The notes: generated by a model not told the origin, from the letters alone. Positions 1 to 7,817 are shown, counted from the first letter of the stretch. The stretch: DNA of 13,478 nt from Thermoplasmata archaeon (GCA_019594025.1 JAFDUB010000040.1:1-13478), one strand, 5' to 3'. Translations and numbers: made by a program.

Positions 1-81
1 AACATAAAGACACCCTTTCGGTAGGCTTTTTAACATAATCCAGAATATTATCAGAGAATATAAATCTTTTGCAAAACAAAA

Positions 82-89
82 GATATATT
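82..89 (+). promoter_or_regulatory. TATA-like element for the P-type ATPase gene
   Basis: The A/T motif GATATATT is centred about 27 bases before the GTG start at 114, the distance expected for an archaeal TATA box driving a leaderless transcript. A second candidate (ATATAAAT near 58-65) would give a leader of about 25 bases. No Shine-Dalgarno sequence precedes the start, which favours leaderless initiation. This is inference from spacing only. Confidence 0.4.
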
Positions 90-113
90 CATTGAAAAAA
101 TTACCTTTTTACG

Positions 114-2756
114 GTGCCCTCATACATAAAACTTATAAATGATAGTGTTTTAGACACTATATCCATGACTAAGGGGTTGACATCTAAAGCCGCTTCGGAG
201 AGGCTAGATAAATACGGACCCAATGAGCTAGAGAAGGGGGAGCAAACAACTCCTTTGGATGTTTTGATTGATCAGTTCAAGGAGAATATATTGATCTGGA
301 TTTTGATGGTAGCGGCTATTGTTTCTTATGCCGCTAACGAGATGGCAGAATTTTATTTTGTAGTGGCAATAATCATTATCGTCGCCGCCATGGGATTCAT
401 TCAGGAATGGAAGGCTGAAAAGGCCATGCAAGAACTGCAAAAGATGGCTGCATCCTCTGTTAAGGTATACCGAGATGGCAAAATTAAAGATGTTCCCAGT
501 AGAGATCTGGTACTAGGAGATGTGATAGCGCTGGAGATGGGGGACAAAATACCGGCGGACGCGGAGGTCGTCCAGTCAAACAACCTTAAAGTGGACGAAT
601 CGATACTTACCGGGGAAAGCGAAGCTGTAACCAAACATAATGGTGACGAAATCTATTCGGGAACCGTTGTTGCCAGGGGCAGATGTGAGGGAAAGGTGCA
701 AAAAACCGGTATGAAAACTAAGCTCGGAGAGATCGCAGGTGAACTACAAGAGGAAACAGTAGACACACCACTCCAGAGGAAAACCAAGGATCTGGCAAAA
801 AAAGTGGGATACGTAGCGATACTGGTTTCTTTCGTACTTTTCGGTATCGGTTTCTGGGCCGGTGTTCAAAGGGAACTGATAATAACTGTTACCATAGCCG
901 TTGCAGTTGCCGTCGTACCAGAGGCTTTACCGCTTACCATGACTGTAACCCTTTCTTTGGGTATGAAAGACCTGGCCAAAAAGAATGCTTTAGTCAAGAA
1001 GATGTTAGCTGTCGAAGGGCTGGGTTCGACCACGGTGATCTGTACCGATAAAACCGGAACGCTTACTAAAAATGAGATGACGGTAAAGCAGATATATGCA
1101 GGTGGAGAACAATTCGAGGTGACCGGTGTAGGTTACTCTTCTAAAGGAGATATATTAAAGGATGGAAAACCTGTAAATCTAGAGGAAAAAGAATCTTTGG
1201 ACTTACTCATAAAGACAGGGGCGCTCTGTAACAACGCACTGATCCATTACGAAGGGGATGAAGAAGAAGTTCACGGCGAACCTACAGAAGCTGCCTTGGT
1301 CACCTTGGGAGAAAAGGCCAAATACGGCACCGAAAAGTTAAGGGAGAAATACAACAGAGTTGAAGAGATTTTGTTCACCTCAGAAAGAAAGAGGATGACT
1401 ACGATCCACGAGGACCCGGATAAGAATATACATCGGGCGTTCATGAAAGGTGCTCCCGAGATTGTTATAGAAAGGTGTTCACATATATTGATCGACGGAG
1501 AACGAAAAAGTTTAACCGAAGATATGAAGGAAGAGATCTTGGAGCAGAATACAAAATACGCCCAAGATGCTATGAGGGTTTTATCTTATGCCTATCGAGA
1601 CGATCCACCAGTAAGCCCTGAGGAGGACGAAGTAGAAAAAGATATGACATTTTTGGGTCTCACCGGGATAATCGACCCTCCTCGAGAAGAAGTTCCAGAG
1701 GCGATAAGGAAGTGTAAGAATGCTGGCATTCAGGTCAAGATGGTGACCGGTGATAATTCAGACACCGCTAGAGCCATCGCCGAGCGAATCGATCTTACGG
1801 ATAATCCTCGTGTTATCACCGGTGAGGAGCTGGATAACATGAGTGATGAAGAACTTAGCGATGTAATCGAAGATGTAGATGTTTATGCCAGAACACACCC
1901 AGGTAATAAGTCCCAGATCGTAAAAGCATTACAAGCCCATGGTGAGGTGGTCGCGATGACCGGTGACGGTGTAAACGACGCACCTGCCGTCAACCATGCA
2001 GATATAGGTATAGGCATGGGTATCAAGGGGACTGACGTTACCAAAGAAGCTAGTGACATGATCCTATTGGACGATAACTTCGGAACCATCGAAAAGGCTA
2101 TCGAAGGCGGAAGAAAGATATATGATAATATAGAAAAGTTCGTAACTTTCTTACTTTCAAGAAATTTCACCGAAGTCATACTTATAGCGTCAATATTGGC
2201 GTTTACTAGAAATTTCGCCCTACTTCCACTAGGTGCTATGCAGATCCTTTTCCTAAACATGATAGGTCAGACCGGACCTGGTATGGGTTTAGGCGTCGAC
2301 CCTGCGGACGAAGGTATAATGGATAGACCCCCTAGAGACCCAAATAAAGAACTGCTAAGTACTAGAAATTTATTCCTCATCACGTCTATGGCGATAACGA
2401 TGGTTGCGATGGCCACCGTCGCCTTTTACTATGGACTAACCACCGGAGGCGTAGAGTTAGCTAGAACGATGGCTTTCACTTCCATATCGGTGATGATAAT
2501 TGTCAATGCCTATAATTTCAGATCGCTAGATAAGACGATAGGCCAATTCAATCCATTCAAAAATAAATTCATAATATTAGCCAGTTTGATTACCATCCCA
2601 ATGGTCCTATTAACTTTGTATCACCCCACACTGCAGGTTGTGTTCGGAAACGTACCCTTGGGAAGATATCAATGGTTGGTAGCAGGTGGAAGCGGACTAG
2701 CCACTATAGGTCTGTTAGAATTGGTTAAGAGGATCACCAAGATACTGGATTTATGA
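114..2756 (+). CDS. P2-type cation-transporting P-type ATPase (Ca2+-ATPase-like)
   Basis: This is an 880-residue membrane pump that couples ATP hydrolysis, through an aspartyl-phosphate, to cation transport. All P-type landmarks are present in order: an N-terminal cation-ATPase domain (GLTSKAASERL, YGPNEL, residues about 20-38), paired helices M1/M2 (about 52-98), the actuator loop TGES (166-169), the M4 motif PEALP (269-273, SERCA has PEGLP), the phosphorylation motif DKTGT with D312, KGAPE in the nucleotide-binding domain, TGDGVND (616-622), and C-terminal M5-M10. M5 keeps the SERCA-like N684-x-x-E687 pair and M6 keeps N715. The position matching SERCA D800 is Q719, T799 is G718, and the M8 glutamate position reads as isoleucine. 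The pump core is therefore intact but the ion site is atypical, so I do not name the cation. The start is GTG: a later ATG at codon 18 would cut into the N-terminal domain. Confidence 0.93.
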   Translation: MPSYIKLINDSVLDTISMTKGLTSKAASERLDKYGPNELEKGEQTTPLDVLIDQFKENILIWILMVAAIVSYAANEMAEFYFVVAIIIIVAAMGFIQEWKAEKAMQELQKMAASSVKVYRDGKIKDVPSRDLVLGDVIALEMGDKIPADAEVVQSNNLKVDESILTGESEAVTKHNGDEIYSGTVVARGRCEGKVQKTGMKTKLGEIAGELQEETVDTPLQRKTKDLAKKVGYVAILVSFVLFGIGFWAGVQRELIITVTIAVAVAVVPEALPLTMTVTLSLGMKDLAKKNALVKKMLAVEGLGSTTVICTDKTGTLTKNEMTVKQIYAGGEQFEVTGVGYSSKGDILKDGKPVNLEEKESLDLLIKTGALCNNALIHYEGDEEEVHGEPTEAALVTLGEKAKYGTEKLREKYNRVEEILFTSERKRMTTIHEDPDKNIHRAFMKGAPEIVIERCSHILIDGERKSLTEDMKEEILEQNTKYAQDAMRVLSYAYRDDPPVSPEEDEVEKDMTFLGLTGIIDPPREEVPEAIRKCKNAGIQVKMVTGDNSDTARAIAERIDLTDNPRVITGEELDNMSDEELSDVIEDVDVYARTHPGNKSQIVKALQAHGEVVAMTGDGVNDAPAVNHADIGIGMGIKGTDVTKEASDMILLDDNFGTIEKAIEGGRKIYDNIEKFVTFLLSRNFTEVILIASILAFTRNFALLPLGAMQILFLNMIGQTGPGMGLGVDPADEGIMDRPPRDPNKELLSTRNLFLITSMAITMVAMATVAFYYGLTTGGVELARTMAFTSISVMIIVNAYNFRSLDKTIGQFNPFKNKFIILASLITIPMVLLTLYHPTLQVVFGNVPLGRYQWLVAGGSGLATIGLLELVKRITKILDL

Positions 2757-2765
2757 ACTCATTAG

Positions 2766-2888
2766 ATGATCGGTAAACTCATCCAGAAAGCAAAGCGTAC
2801 GGGGTACGACCGTGGGTTTAGAATTAATGAACTAGCTGGTGCTGTTGGTGGATTGATACTAAATCGACTGTTTGATTCTATAACTTAA
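2766..2888 (+). CDS. possible 40-residue small protein, function unknown
   Basis: An ATG ten bases after the ATPase stop opens a 40-codon frame ending in TAA at 2886-2888, overlapping the last bases of the convergent stress-protein gene. The peptide is basic at its N-terminus (KLIQKAKRTGYDR) and then carries GFRINEL followed by a short apolar run (AGAVGGLIL). G-F-x-x-x-E with the glutamate at +5 resembles a type IV prepilin cleavage motif, but the apolar stretch is short and no pilin body follows. It may be a real small protein coupled to the ATPase, a remnant of a larger gene, or chance. No Shine-Dalgarno sequence is visible. I do not recognise a family. Confidence 0.3.
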   Translation: MIGKLIQKAKRTGYDRGFRINELAGAVGGLILNRLFDSIT

Positions 2889-3694
2889 TCTTCCACAAAA
2901 AGGGTCGGATTCCGTGTTTCAACTATTATTTCTCTCTCAAGCTTTCCTATAGCGTAGGGAGGATATATTTTTCTCAATTTGTACTTCAAGCCCGGTCTAC
3001 CGAGACTTGCAATGATAAGATCGTTCTTCCTTGATTCTTTTACGATCTCTTCATGGGGTTTTACCGCGCATGACCTCAGATGATATGGAATATTGTGTTT
3101 TTTTGAGAAGTCGTGCAAATTTTTAAATGTAGACCTAGTTTCAGAGCCTCCTCGAGTACTCAATATTTCAACTCTACCATTGAAATACTGCGCAAGTCTG
3201 ATGGCAAGGCATCCCGCTTTTAAAGAGTATTTTGTTCCACTAGTTGGATGTAGCAGCTTTTTTGGTTTCTTTATTTCGACAATATAGTCAAAAAGAAGCA
3301 CCGGGATAGAACTGTGTTCTAGTACATGAAGACAGGTCTCCCCGATCTCGTAGATTTGAGTACCTGATTTGGATTGAGTCCCCATCACAATCAGGTCTAT
3401 ATTTTTTTCTTCTGAATATTTCACTATCTCCGCACTCGGCGTACCTTTCCTGATCACCTTTTTACAATCCTCAACCCCCATCTTTTCAAGTATTTCAACA
3501 CCGTCTTTTATCGCTCTCCTAGACGCCTCTTTCAAATCTTCCATCAGTATATCGGTTATAGGAATACTTGGGCTTGTAGTATTGATTACACTGATTATAT
3601 GGTAATTAGCACCGGGAAAAGAGTTTGCGGTATATTCAATCGCATTTTTGATAAGCTGTGAATCATCGGTAGCTATCAGTATATTCTTGAACAT
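2885..3694 (-). CDS. universal stress protein with two tandem Usp domains
   Basis: The product is a cytosolic alpha/beta protein of 269 residues made of two UspA-like halves. Half one (about 1-137) opens with MFKNILIATDDSQ and ends with an IDLIVMGTQSKSG segment and a PVLLFD strand, the usual nucleotide-site region. Half two (about 145-269) opens with KKLLHPTSGTKYSLKAG and ends with DLIIASLGRPG and a PTLFVED strand. The classical G-2x-G-9x-G-(S/T) ATP motif is not cleanly kept in either half, so ATP binding is uncertain. An in-frame ATG 27 bases upstream at 3721 exists, but the ATG at 3694 has GGGAG six bases upstream and begins exactly at the first Usp strand, so I choose it. It converges on the ATPase gene and diverges from gltX. 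Such proteins usually act in stress response; the partner here is unknown. Confidence 0.82.
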   Translation of the reverse strand: MFKNILIATDDSQLIKNAIEYTANSFPGANYHIISVINTTSPSIPITDILMEDLKEASRRAIKDGVEILEKMGVEDCKKVIRKGTPSAEIVKYSEEKNIDLIVMGTQSKSGTQIYEIGETCLHVLEHSSIPVLLFDYIVEIKKPKKLLHPTSGTKYSLKAGCLAIRLAQYFNGRVEILSTRGGSETRSTFKNLHDFSKKHNIPYHLRSCAVKPHEEIVKESRKNDLIIASLGRPGLKYKLRKIYPPYAIGKLEREIIVETRNPTLFVED

Positions 3695-3700
3695 ATTATA

Positions 3701-3705
3701 CTCCC
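3701..3705 (-). promoter_or_regulatory. Shine-Dalgarno site of the stress-protein gene
   Basis: GGGAG on the minus strand lies six bases before the ATG at 3694. It decides the start in favour of this ATG over the in-frame ATG at 3721, which has no such site. Confidence 0.6.
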
Positions 3706-3721
3706 AAACAATGAACGGCAT

Positions 3722-3796
3722 ATATAGAATTTTCCATCAAAACCCTAAATATCAGTAAAAAAGACAAAGAAAAAACACAAATACGCGGCCTTTGAT
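3722..3796. promoter_or_regulatory. divergent promoter region, stress protein / gltX
   Basis: The 75 bases between the upstream stress-protein ATG and gltX are A/T-rich. The segment CTAAATATC at about 3744-3752 reads as TATA-like on both strands and would place start sites near 3721 (minus, leader of about 27 bases that includes the GGGAG site) and near 3775 (plus). A second minus-strand candidate, TCTATATA at 3721-3728, is closer to the gene. Sharing of a single TATA element is inference. Confidence 0.4.
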
Positions 3797-5470
3797 ATGG
3801 CAGTTATGTCACAGGATGTTCGTAAGGTCGTTTTGAAGTATGCACTGAGGAACGCGGTTAAATTCGAAGGAGAGGCGACCGTGGGTCCAGTGATGGGAAA
3901 AGTTATGGGTGAATGTGAAGGATGTAGGAAGGATCCACAGGGTACCAAATCATTGATCGAAGAAGTTGTTGAAGAAGTTAATCTGATGTCATCTCAGGAA
4001 CAAGAAGATGCTCTAAAAGACTTGATGCCTGAATACTTTGAGGAGAAAGAGGTGGAGAAAGAAGAACATCTTCCCGAGTTAGATGTGGATACGGTGGTCA
4101 TGCGGCTTGCTCCATATCCCAGCGGCCCACTGCATATCGGGAACGCGAGGATGGTGATCCTCAACGACGAGTACGTTAAACGTTATGACGGTAAGCTGAT
4201 ATTGTTCTACGACGATACCATAGGTTCGGATAAGAAGAAGCCGTTGAACGTTGCGTACGATCTCATTAAAGATGGATTGGAGTGGTTAGGTGTAGAATGG
4301 CACGAAACCTACTATAAATCCGAGAGGATGGAACTTTACTACGAGTACGGTGAGAAACTTATCGAGATGGGAGAAGCCTATGTTTGTGAATGCTCTGCGG
4401 AAAACCTTAGAGGGTTTAGGGAGAAGGGGAAGGAATGCCAACACCGTTCTCGGACCGTGAAAGAGAATCTCTCTTTATGGGGATCCATGCTGCAGGGGGC
4501 TTTTGATGAAGGTGAAGCCATCGTAAGGATCAAAACGGATATGCAGTATCCGGACCCCGCTTTCAGAGATAGAGTTCTATTCAGAATATCTAATAATCCA
4601 CATCCCAAAGTAGGGAATAAATATCATGTTTGGCCTCTTTTGGAATTCTCCTGGGCCGTGGACGACCACTTACTGGGCATGACCCATGTTTTACGAGGAA
4701 AAGATCTGATGATGGAGGACAAGATGGAGGAACATCTATGGGATTTATTTGGATGGGATGGACCTGAATTCCTACACTACGGCATGCTTCGTTTGAAGGA
4801 GTTTAGACTGAGTAAAAGTGATTTTCAGCAGAAGCTAAAGTTAGGTGAGTTAAATGGTTGGGACGACCCCCGGACTTGGACCCTTCAATCTTTGAAACGA
4901 AGAGGGATAAGGCCGGAAGCTGTTAGGGAATTCATCCTGGGATTCGGTATGTCTTTGACAGATATCGAGGTGCCCGCATCAAAACTGTATGCGAAGAACA
5001 GGGAATTGATCGACGACGAGGCAAATCGATATCATTTCGTTCCTGATCCTGTGGAAGTTAAACTAGAGGGTGAAATAAAAGGTGAATTTACCGAACTGCC
5101 TTTACATCCGGATCACCCTGAAAGGGGAAATAGAAAATTGAAGACCCGCGATACGGTTTATATCACCAAAAACGATTGGGAAGAATTTCAGGGAAAGGAG
5201 GTCAGGTTAAAGAATTTCTGTAATTTTGAATTAAACGGAAACACTGCTAAGATAACGGGCTATGAAAACAAGGATATTAGAAAGATACATTGGCTCTGTG
5301 AAGGTATCGATGCCGTAGTTGAACAGACCGAAGGATCCCGGGAGAAGGGTATCGTCGAGCCAACTATCGAATATGTTCGCGAAAATCAGGTAGTTCAGTT
5401 CGAAAGGTACGGTTTCGTAAACATTCTTGATACGGGCACACCTATCTTCGCAGTATTCGGCCACAGATAA
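3797..5470 (+). CDS. gltX: glutamyl-tRNA synthetase, archaeal type
   Basis: This cytosolic class I aminoacyl-tRNA synthetase of 557 residues charges tRNA-Glu with glutamate. Most archaea lack glutaminyl-tRNA synthetase, so it probably also mischarges tRNA-Gln for correction by GatDE. The archaeal/eukaryotic GlnRS-like architecture is complete: a helical N-terminal extension of about 95 residues (KYALRNAVKFEGEATVGPVMG), the HIGH signature as HIGN at 113-116 after APYPSGPL, a KMSKS-type loop RLSKS at 337-341, and a C-terminal beta-barrel anticodon-binding region from about 370 (bacterial GluRS has a helical one). Length matches the family (about 550-570). ATG at 3797 is the first start; a second ATG three codons later is possible. 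No strong Shine-Dalgarno sequence precedes it. Confidence 0.96.
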   Translation: MAVMSQDVRKVVLKYALRNAVKFEGEATVGPVMGKVMGECEGCRKDPQGTKSLIEEVVEEVNLMSSQEQEDALKDLMPEYFEEKEVEKEEHLPELDVDTVVMRLAPYPSGPLHIGNARMVILNDEYVKRYDGKLILFYDDTIGSDKKKPLNVAYDLIKDGLEWLGVEWHETYYKSERMELYYEYGEKLIEMGEAYVCECSAENLRGFREKGKECQHRSRTVKENLSLWGSMLQGAFDEGEAIVRIKTDMQYPDPAFRDRVLFRISNNPHPKVGNKYHVWPLLEFSWAVDDHLLGMTHVLRGKDLMMEDKMEEHLWDLFGWDGPEFLHYGMLRLKEFRLSKSDFQQKLKLGELNGWDDPRTWTLQSLKRRGIRPEAVREFILGFGMSLTDIEVPASKLYAKNRELIDDEANRYHFVPDPVEVKLEGEIKGEFTELPLHPDHPERGNRKLKTRDTVYITKNDWEEFQGKEVRLKNFCNFELNGNTAKITGYENKDIRKIHWLCEGIDAVVEQTEGSREKGIVEPTIEYVRENQVVQFERYGFVNILDTGTPIFAVFGHR

Positions 5471-5480
5471 ACCCAAATGA

Positions 5481-5487
5481 TTATATC
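5481..5487 (+). promoter_or_regulatory. TATA box for the zinc-ribbon/coaD transcript
   Basis: TTATATC is centred about 26 bases before the ATG at 5510 in an otherwise short gap after gltX. This spacing predicts transcription starting at or beside the start codon, giving a leaderless mRNA for the small zinc-ribbon gene and probably for coaD downstream. Confidence 0.45.
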
Positions 5488-5509
5488 CGCCAAATCCATA
5501 TCTTAGGTG

Positions 5510-5689
5510 ATGGAACCTCACAAACACTGTCAAATATGCGGGAAACCGATCCCCCTAGACGAAGTTTTCTGCTCTGAGAAATGCAGGGAGGATTACAACG
5601 AGCTGATTTCAAAGAGGAAACACAGGATGTACATAGTTTATGCTCTATTGGGGATCTTACTTGTATTGATGTTTTTACGTCTATTGTAA
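5510..5689 (+). CDS. small zinc-ribbon, single-membrane-helix protein (DUF2116-like)
   Basis: The 59-residue product has an N-terminal treble-clef/zinc-ribbon-like knuckle pair, HCQICGKPI then VFCSEKCREDY, giving four cysteines (C-x2-C and C-x3-C, about ten residues apart) for one zinc. A basic stretch (SKRKHR) and one hydrophobic helix (about residues 39-58) ending at the C-terminus follow. This is the layout of the archaeal DUF2116 family, whose function is not known. A tail-anchored protein with the zinc knuckle in the cytoplasm is the likely topology by the positive-inside rule. GTG at 5507 immediately precedes the ATG and is an alternative start. The coaD fusion gene begins 13 bases after the stop, so the two are probably co-transcribed. 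Confidence 0.8.
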   Translation: MEPHKHCQICGKPIPLDEVFCSEKCREDYNELISKRKHRMYIVYALLGILLVLMFLRLL

Positions 5690-5690
5690 A

Positions 5691-5697
5691 GGGATGA
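5691..5697 (+). promoter_or_regulatory. coaD: Shine-Dalgarno-like site of coaD
   Basis: GGGATGA sits five bases before the ATG at 5703. The in-frame ATG at 5694 is embedded in this site and would have no spacing from it, so 5703 is the more likely start. It also gives the usual archaeal CoaD N-terminus MVKKVILGGTF. Confidence 0.5.
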
Positions 5698-5702
5698 ACT
5701 TT

Positions 5703-6659
5703 ATGGTTAAAAAAGTGATACTAGGTGGAACATTTCACAAGCTTCACAAAGGCCATAAAAAAATGCTGATTACAGCACTAGAAATAGGAGACGTAAAAAT
5801 AGGTCTTGTGTCCGATAATTTCCTATCCCGATGGAAACCAGAATTAGAAGCTCCGTACGCCGAAAGAAAAAAGGAATTAAAAGACCATCTTTCAGAATTC
5901 GATAATTGGGAGATAGTAGAAATATCCGACCCTTACAGTGAAGCACTCAAAGGTGAATACGATGTTTTAGTTGTCTCCTGGGATACGAAAAAAAGAGGAA
6001 AGAAAATTAACGAGATGAGAAAAGAAAGGGGAGAAAAACCACTTGAGCTGGTGGTAGTTCCTCCTGTAATGGCTGAGGACCTTATACCTATAAGTTCATC
6101 CCGGATTCGAGAAGGACGGATAAGCCGTTCTGGCAAAAGATTAACACCGGTTAAAATACACGTTGAGACTCAAAACCCTATCAAACTTGAACAGGTAAGA
6201 AATGTTTTTTCAGAGTTCTTTGAATTTGAGATAACATCTAAATCTCTCGATAATATCAAGCCACAATCTTTTGAAGATGAAACGATCAAACAGGCGAAAA
6301 AGAGAGCAGCCGTCCCCCGCCGATATGATTACGGCGTAGGGATCGAAAGCGGTATCTTTTATAAACACGGAATTCATTTCTCTATGGAATATGCGGTTGT
6401 TATTGATTCCGTAGGTTACGAGACTGTGGGACACGGTCCTGGTTTTACGATTCCTAAAAGTTGGGTAGAAAAATTAGAACACGGGGAAACGTTAGGAAGG
6501 TTGATAGAAAATAATTTTTCCATTTCCCACAAAGGTGCTGTAGAAGTTTTAAGTGCAAACCGGTTGACCAGAGCGGAGTGTATAAAAAATGCTTTAATAT
6601 GTTCCATTATACCAAGAATACATCTGTATACTGTTCCCACCGCACCGCTTAACTTTTAA
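5703..6659 (+). CDS. coaD: fusion: phosphopantetheine adenylyltransferase + DUF84 inosine/xanthosine triphosphatase
   Basis: This cytosolic protein of 318 residues joins two complete enzymes. Residues 1-150 are archaeal-type CoaD, which makes dephospho-CoA from 4'-phosphopantetheine and ATP: GGTF (8-11), the nucleotidyltransferase motif HKGH (15-18), and ISSSRIR (130-136). Residues 151-305 are a DUF84/YjjX-like non-canonical purine NTP phosphatase, which would remove ITP/XTP: ETQNPIKLEQV at the start, FEDETIKQAKKRA, GVGIESG (211-217), and HKGAVEVLSANRLTR (276-290). Each half has the usual length of the stand-alone protein and no frameshift is evident. My recollection is that this fusion also occurs in Thermoplasma relatives, which supports the lineage guess. 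The ATG at 5694 would add three residues. It likely shares a transcript with the zinc-ribbon gene. Confidence 0.9.
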   Translation: MVKKVILGGTFHKLHKGHKKMLITALEIGDVKIGLVSDNFLSRWKPELEAPYAERKKELKDHLSEFDNWEIVEISDPYSEALKGEYDVLVVSWDTKKRGKKINEMRKERGEKPLELVVVPPVMAEDLIPISSSRIREGRISRSGKRLTPVKIHVETQNPIKLEQVRNVFSEFFEFEITSKSLDNIKPQSFEDETIKQAKKRAAVPRRYDYGVGIESGIFYKHGIHFSMEYAVVIDSVGYETVGHGPGFTIPKSWVEKLEHGETLGRLIENNFSISHKGAVEVLSANRLTRAECIKNALICSIIPRIHLYTVPTAPLNF

Positions 6660-6660
6660 T
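6653..6660 (+). promoter_or_regulatory. possible TATA element before the first glycosyltransferase
   Basis: TTTTAATA spans the coaD stop codon and would set a start site near 6681-6685, giving a leader of about 12-16 bases before the TTG at 6697. The match to the archaeal consensus is moderate. Confidence 0.3.
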
Positions 6661-6696
6661 ACTAAAACACTCTTAACCGTCCTATGGTGTAGTCCC

Positions 6697-7668
6697 TTGG
6701 ACCCCGGAGTAATTTTGACCTTGAGCATATCCATAACGTACATCGCAGGTGTGATAATATTCGCACCGCTGCTTAAAAAATTGAAACGTAAGGGATATGT
6801 TGGAAAGGACATGTACAAATTGGGGCATCCCCCAGTTCCAGAGATGGGAGGAATGGGCATAGCCTTCGCCTTTCTTGCGGGTATATTATTTTTGATGTCC
6901 ATTGGAGAGATGCCCTTTAGTATATATCCTGCTCTTTTCGTATTATTATTTTATTTTATTTTTGGGCTCCTCGACGATTTACTGGGTATTGGAGGAGACG
7001 AAGATGTGAGCCACGACAAAATGATGAAAATACTGGTGCCTCTATTCTTCGCATTTCCTCTAACACAGTATGTGAGCACCTCTATACATGTATCCTCCTA
7101 TACGCTTCAGCTGGGGGTAATATATCTACTGATAATTCTTCCCTTCTATATCATGGTCTGTGCCAACCTAGTCAATATGTTTTCCTATTATAACGGACAA
7201 TCCGCAGGTACTACCTTGATAATATTGGCGTTCGCCAGTCTAAAGTTATACCGTTCAGGAGATATCGAAATTCTTTACCTCATCTTTCCTTTCCTAGGGG
7301 CGAATCTAGCTTTCCTTTCCTATAATCTCCAGCCCGCAGGTGTTTTTCCGGGAGATAGTGGAGACCTATTCATGGGGGCTATGATAGGTATAGTTGCCAT
7401 ATTGGGAAACATGGAGGTCTTCATATTCATAGCACTGATCCCTCTTTCTCTAAACTTCTTAATGGTTGCTTACTGGTTTTTGAGGGATAGGAGGAAAACC
7501 AAGACCAAATTTGGAGACGTTCGTCCTGATGGTACCATCGATGCGCCGAACCAACATACATTGATGTGGTTCTTCCCTTATCATCTTTCCCTGACCGAGA
7601 AACAGACTACCTTTATCATGTACTTTCTTGTACTTCTTTCTACACTTTTAGCGTGGGTTATCTGTTAA
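6697..7668 (+). CDS. polyprenyl-phosphate GlcNAc-1-phosphate transferase family protein, divergent paralog
   Basis: This polytopic membrane protein of 323 residues belongs to the MraY/WecA/Alg7 superfamily, which transfers sugar-1-phosphate from a UDP-sugar to a polyprenyl phosphate. Visible marks are the cytoplasmic loop GKDMYKLGHPPVPEMGG (36-52), the Asp pair D93-D94 in GLLDDLLG, N-L-V-N-M then Y-N-G-Q-S-A-G (N166-G171), FPGDSGDLF with D220, and a late loop DGTIDAPNQHT. The family's usual N-G-L-E/D-A-G becomes N-G-Q-S-A-G and the preceding L-A/E-G is F-S-Y, so sugar specificity or activity may differ from a standard GlcNAc-1-phosphate transferase. The start is TTG: an ATG at 6684 is out of frame and meets a stop at once. 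It is a tandem paralog of the gene at 7819. Archaeal N-glycan or S-layer glycan initiation (AglH role) is possible. Confidence 0.8.
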   Translation: MDPGVILTLSISITYIAGVIIFAPLLKKLKRKGYVGKDMYKLGHPPVPEMGGMGIAFAFLAGILFLMSIGEMPFSIYPALFVLLFYFIFGLLDDLLGIGGDEDVSHDKMMKILVPLFFAFPLTQYVSTSIHVSSYTLQLGVIYLLIILPFYIMVCANLVNMFSYYNGQSAGTTLIILAFASLKLYRSGDIEILYLIFPFLGANLAFLSYNLQPAGVFPGDSGDLFMGAMIGIVAILGNMEVFIFIALIPLSLNFLMVAYWFLRDRRKTKTKFGDVRPDGTIDAPNQHTLMWFFPYHLSLTEKQTTFIMYFLVLLSTLLAWVIC

Positions 7669-7683
7669 TACTGGCAAAAAAGA

Positions 7684-7691
7684 TTTATATT
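7684..7691 (+). promoter_or_regulatory. TATA box in the gap between the two glycosyltransferase genes
   Basis: TTTATATT is the best match to the archaeal TATA consensus in the window. It predicts a start near 7711-7717, just before the ATG at 7719 and about 100 bases before the second glycosyltransferase, so this paralog has its own promoter and a long leader. Confidence 0.55.
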
Positions 7692-7718
7692 GTAGAAGAG
7701 GTTGTTTCGTTTATTAGA

Positions 7719-7817
7719 ATGGTTGTATCAAACCCCCGGTTTATGGAAATTACGGACACAAATAGGATTCCGTACGTTGTAAAGAATACGTGGATACAGA
7801 GGTATTGGAGTACTTAA
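7719..7817 (+). CDS. possible 32-codon leader ORF
   Basis: An ATG a few bases downstream of the predicted start site opens a 32-codon frame. Its TAA at 7815-7817 is one base before the ATG of the downstream enzyme gene (TAATATG). The peptide ends in an aromatic, polar run (NTWIQRYWST) and has no signal or membrane segment. It could be translated as a leaderless ORF coupled to the next gene, or be chance in an untranslated leader. No family is recognised. Confidence 0.3.
   Translation: MVVSNPRFMEITDTNRIPYVVKNTWIQRYWST
7807..7810 (+). promoter_or_regulatory. Shine-Dalgarno site of the second glycosyltransferase
   Basis: GGAG lies eight bases before the ATG at 7819 and supports that start. It lies inside the possible leader ORF. 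Confidence 0.5.

Noticed and set aside
1..113. Terminator or RNA gene before the ATPase gene
   Set aside because: A weak CCT...AGG pairing before a T run near 13-31 and a repeated AGAATAT are present, but no stable stem or RNA family feature; only promoter elements are supportable.
1883..2260. 125-codon open frame on the minus strand inside the ATPase gene
   Set aside because: It lies fully antisense to conserved M5/M6 and hinge coding sequence and its translation has no recognisable domain. It is a shadow frame.
5231..5533. 100-codon minus-strand frame across the end of gltX and the following gap
   Set aside because: It is antisense to the gltX anticodon-binding region and to the zinc-ribbon start; the composition is not protein-like and no start signal is evident.
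7566..7718. Upstream extension of the leader ORF into the end of the first glycosyltransferase
   Set aside because: This part overlaps the conserved C-terminus of the glycosyltransferase in another frame. Only the portion from the ATG at 7719 has a plausible promoter, so only that is listed.
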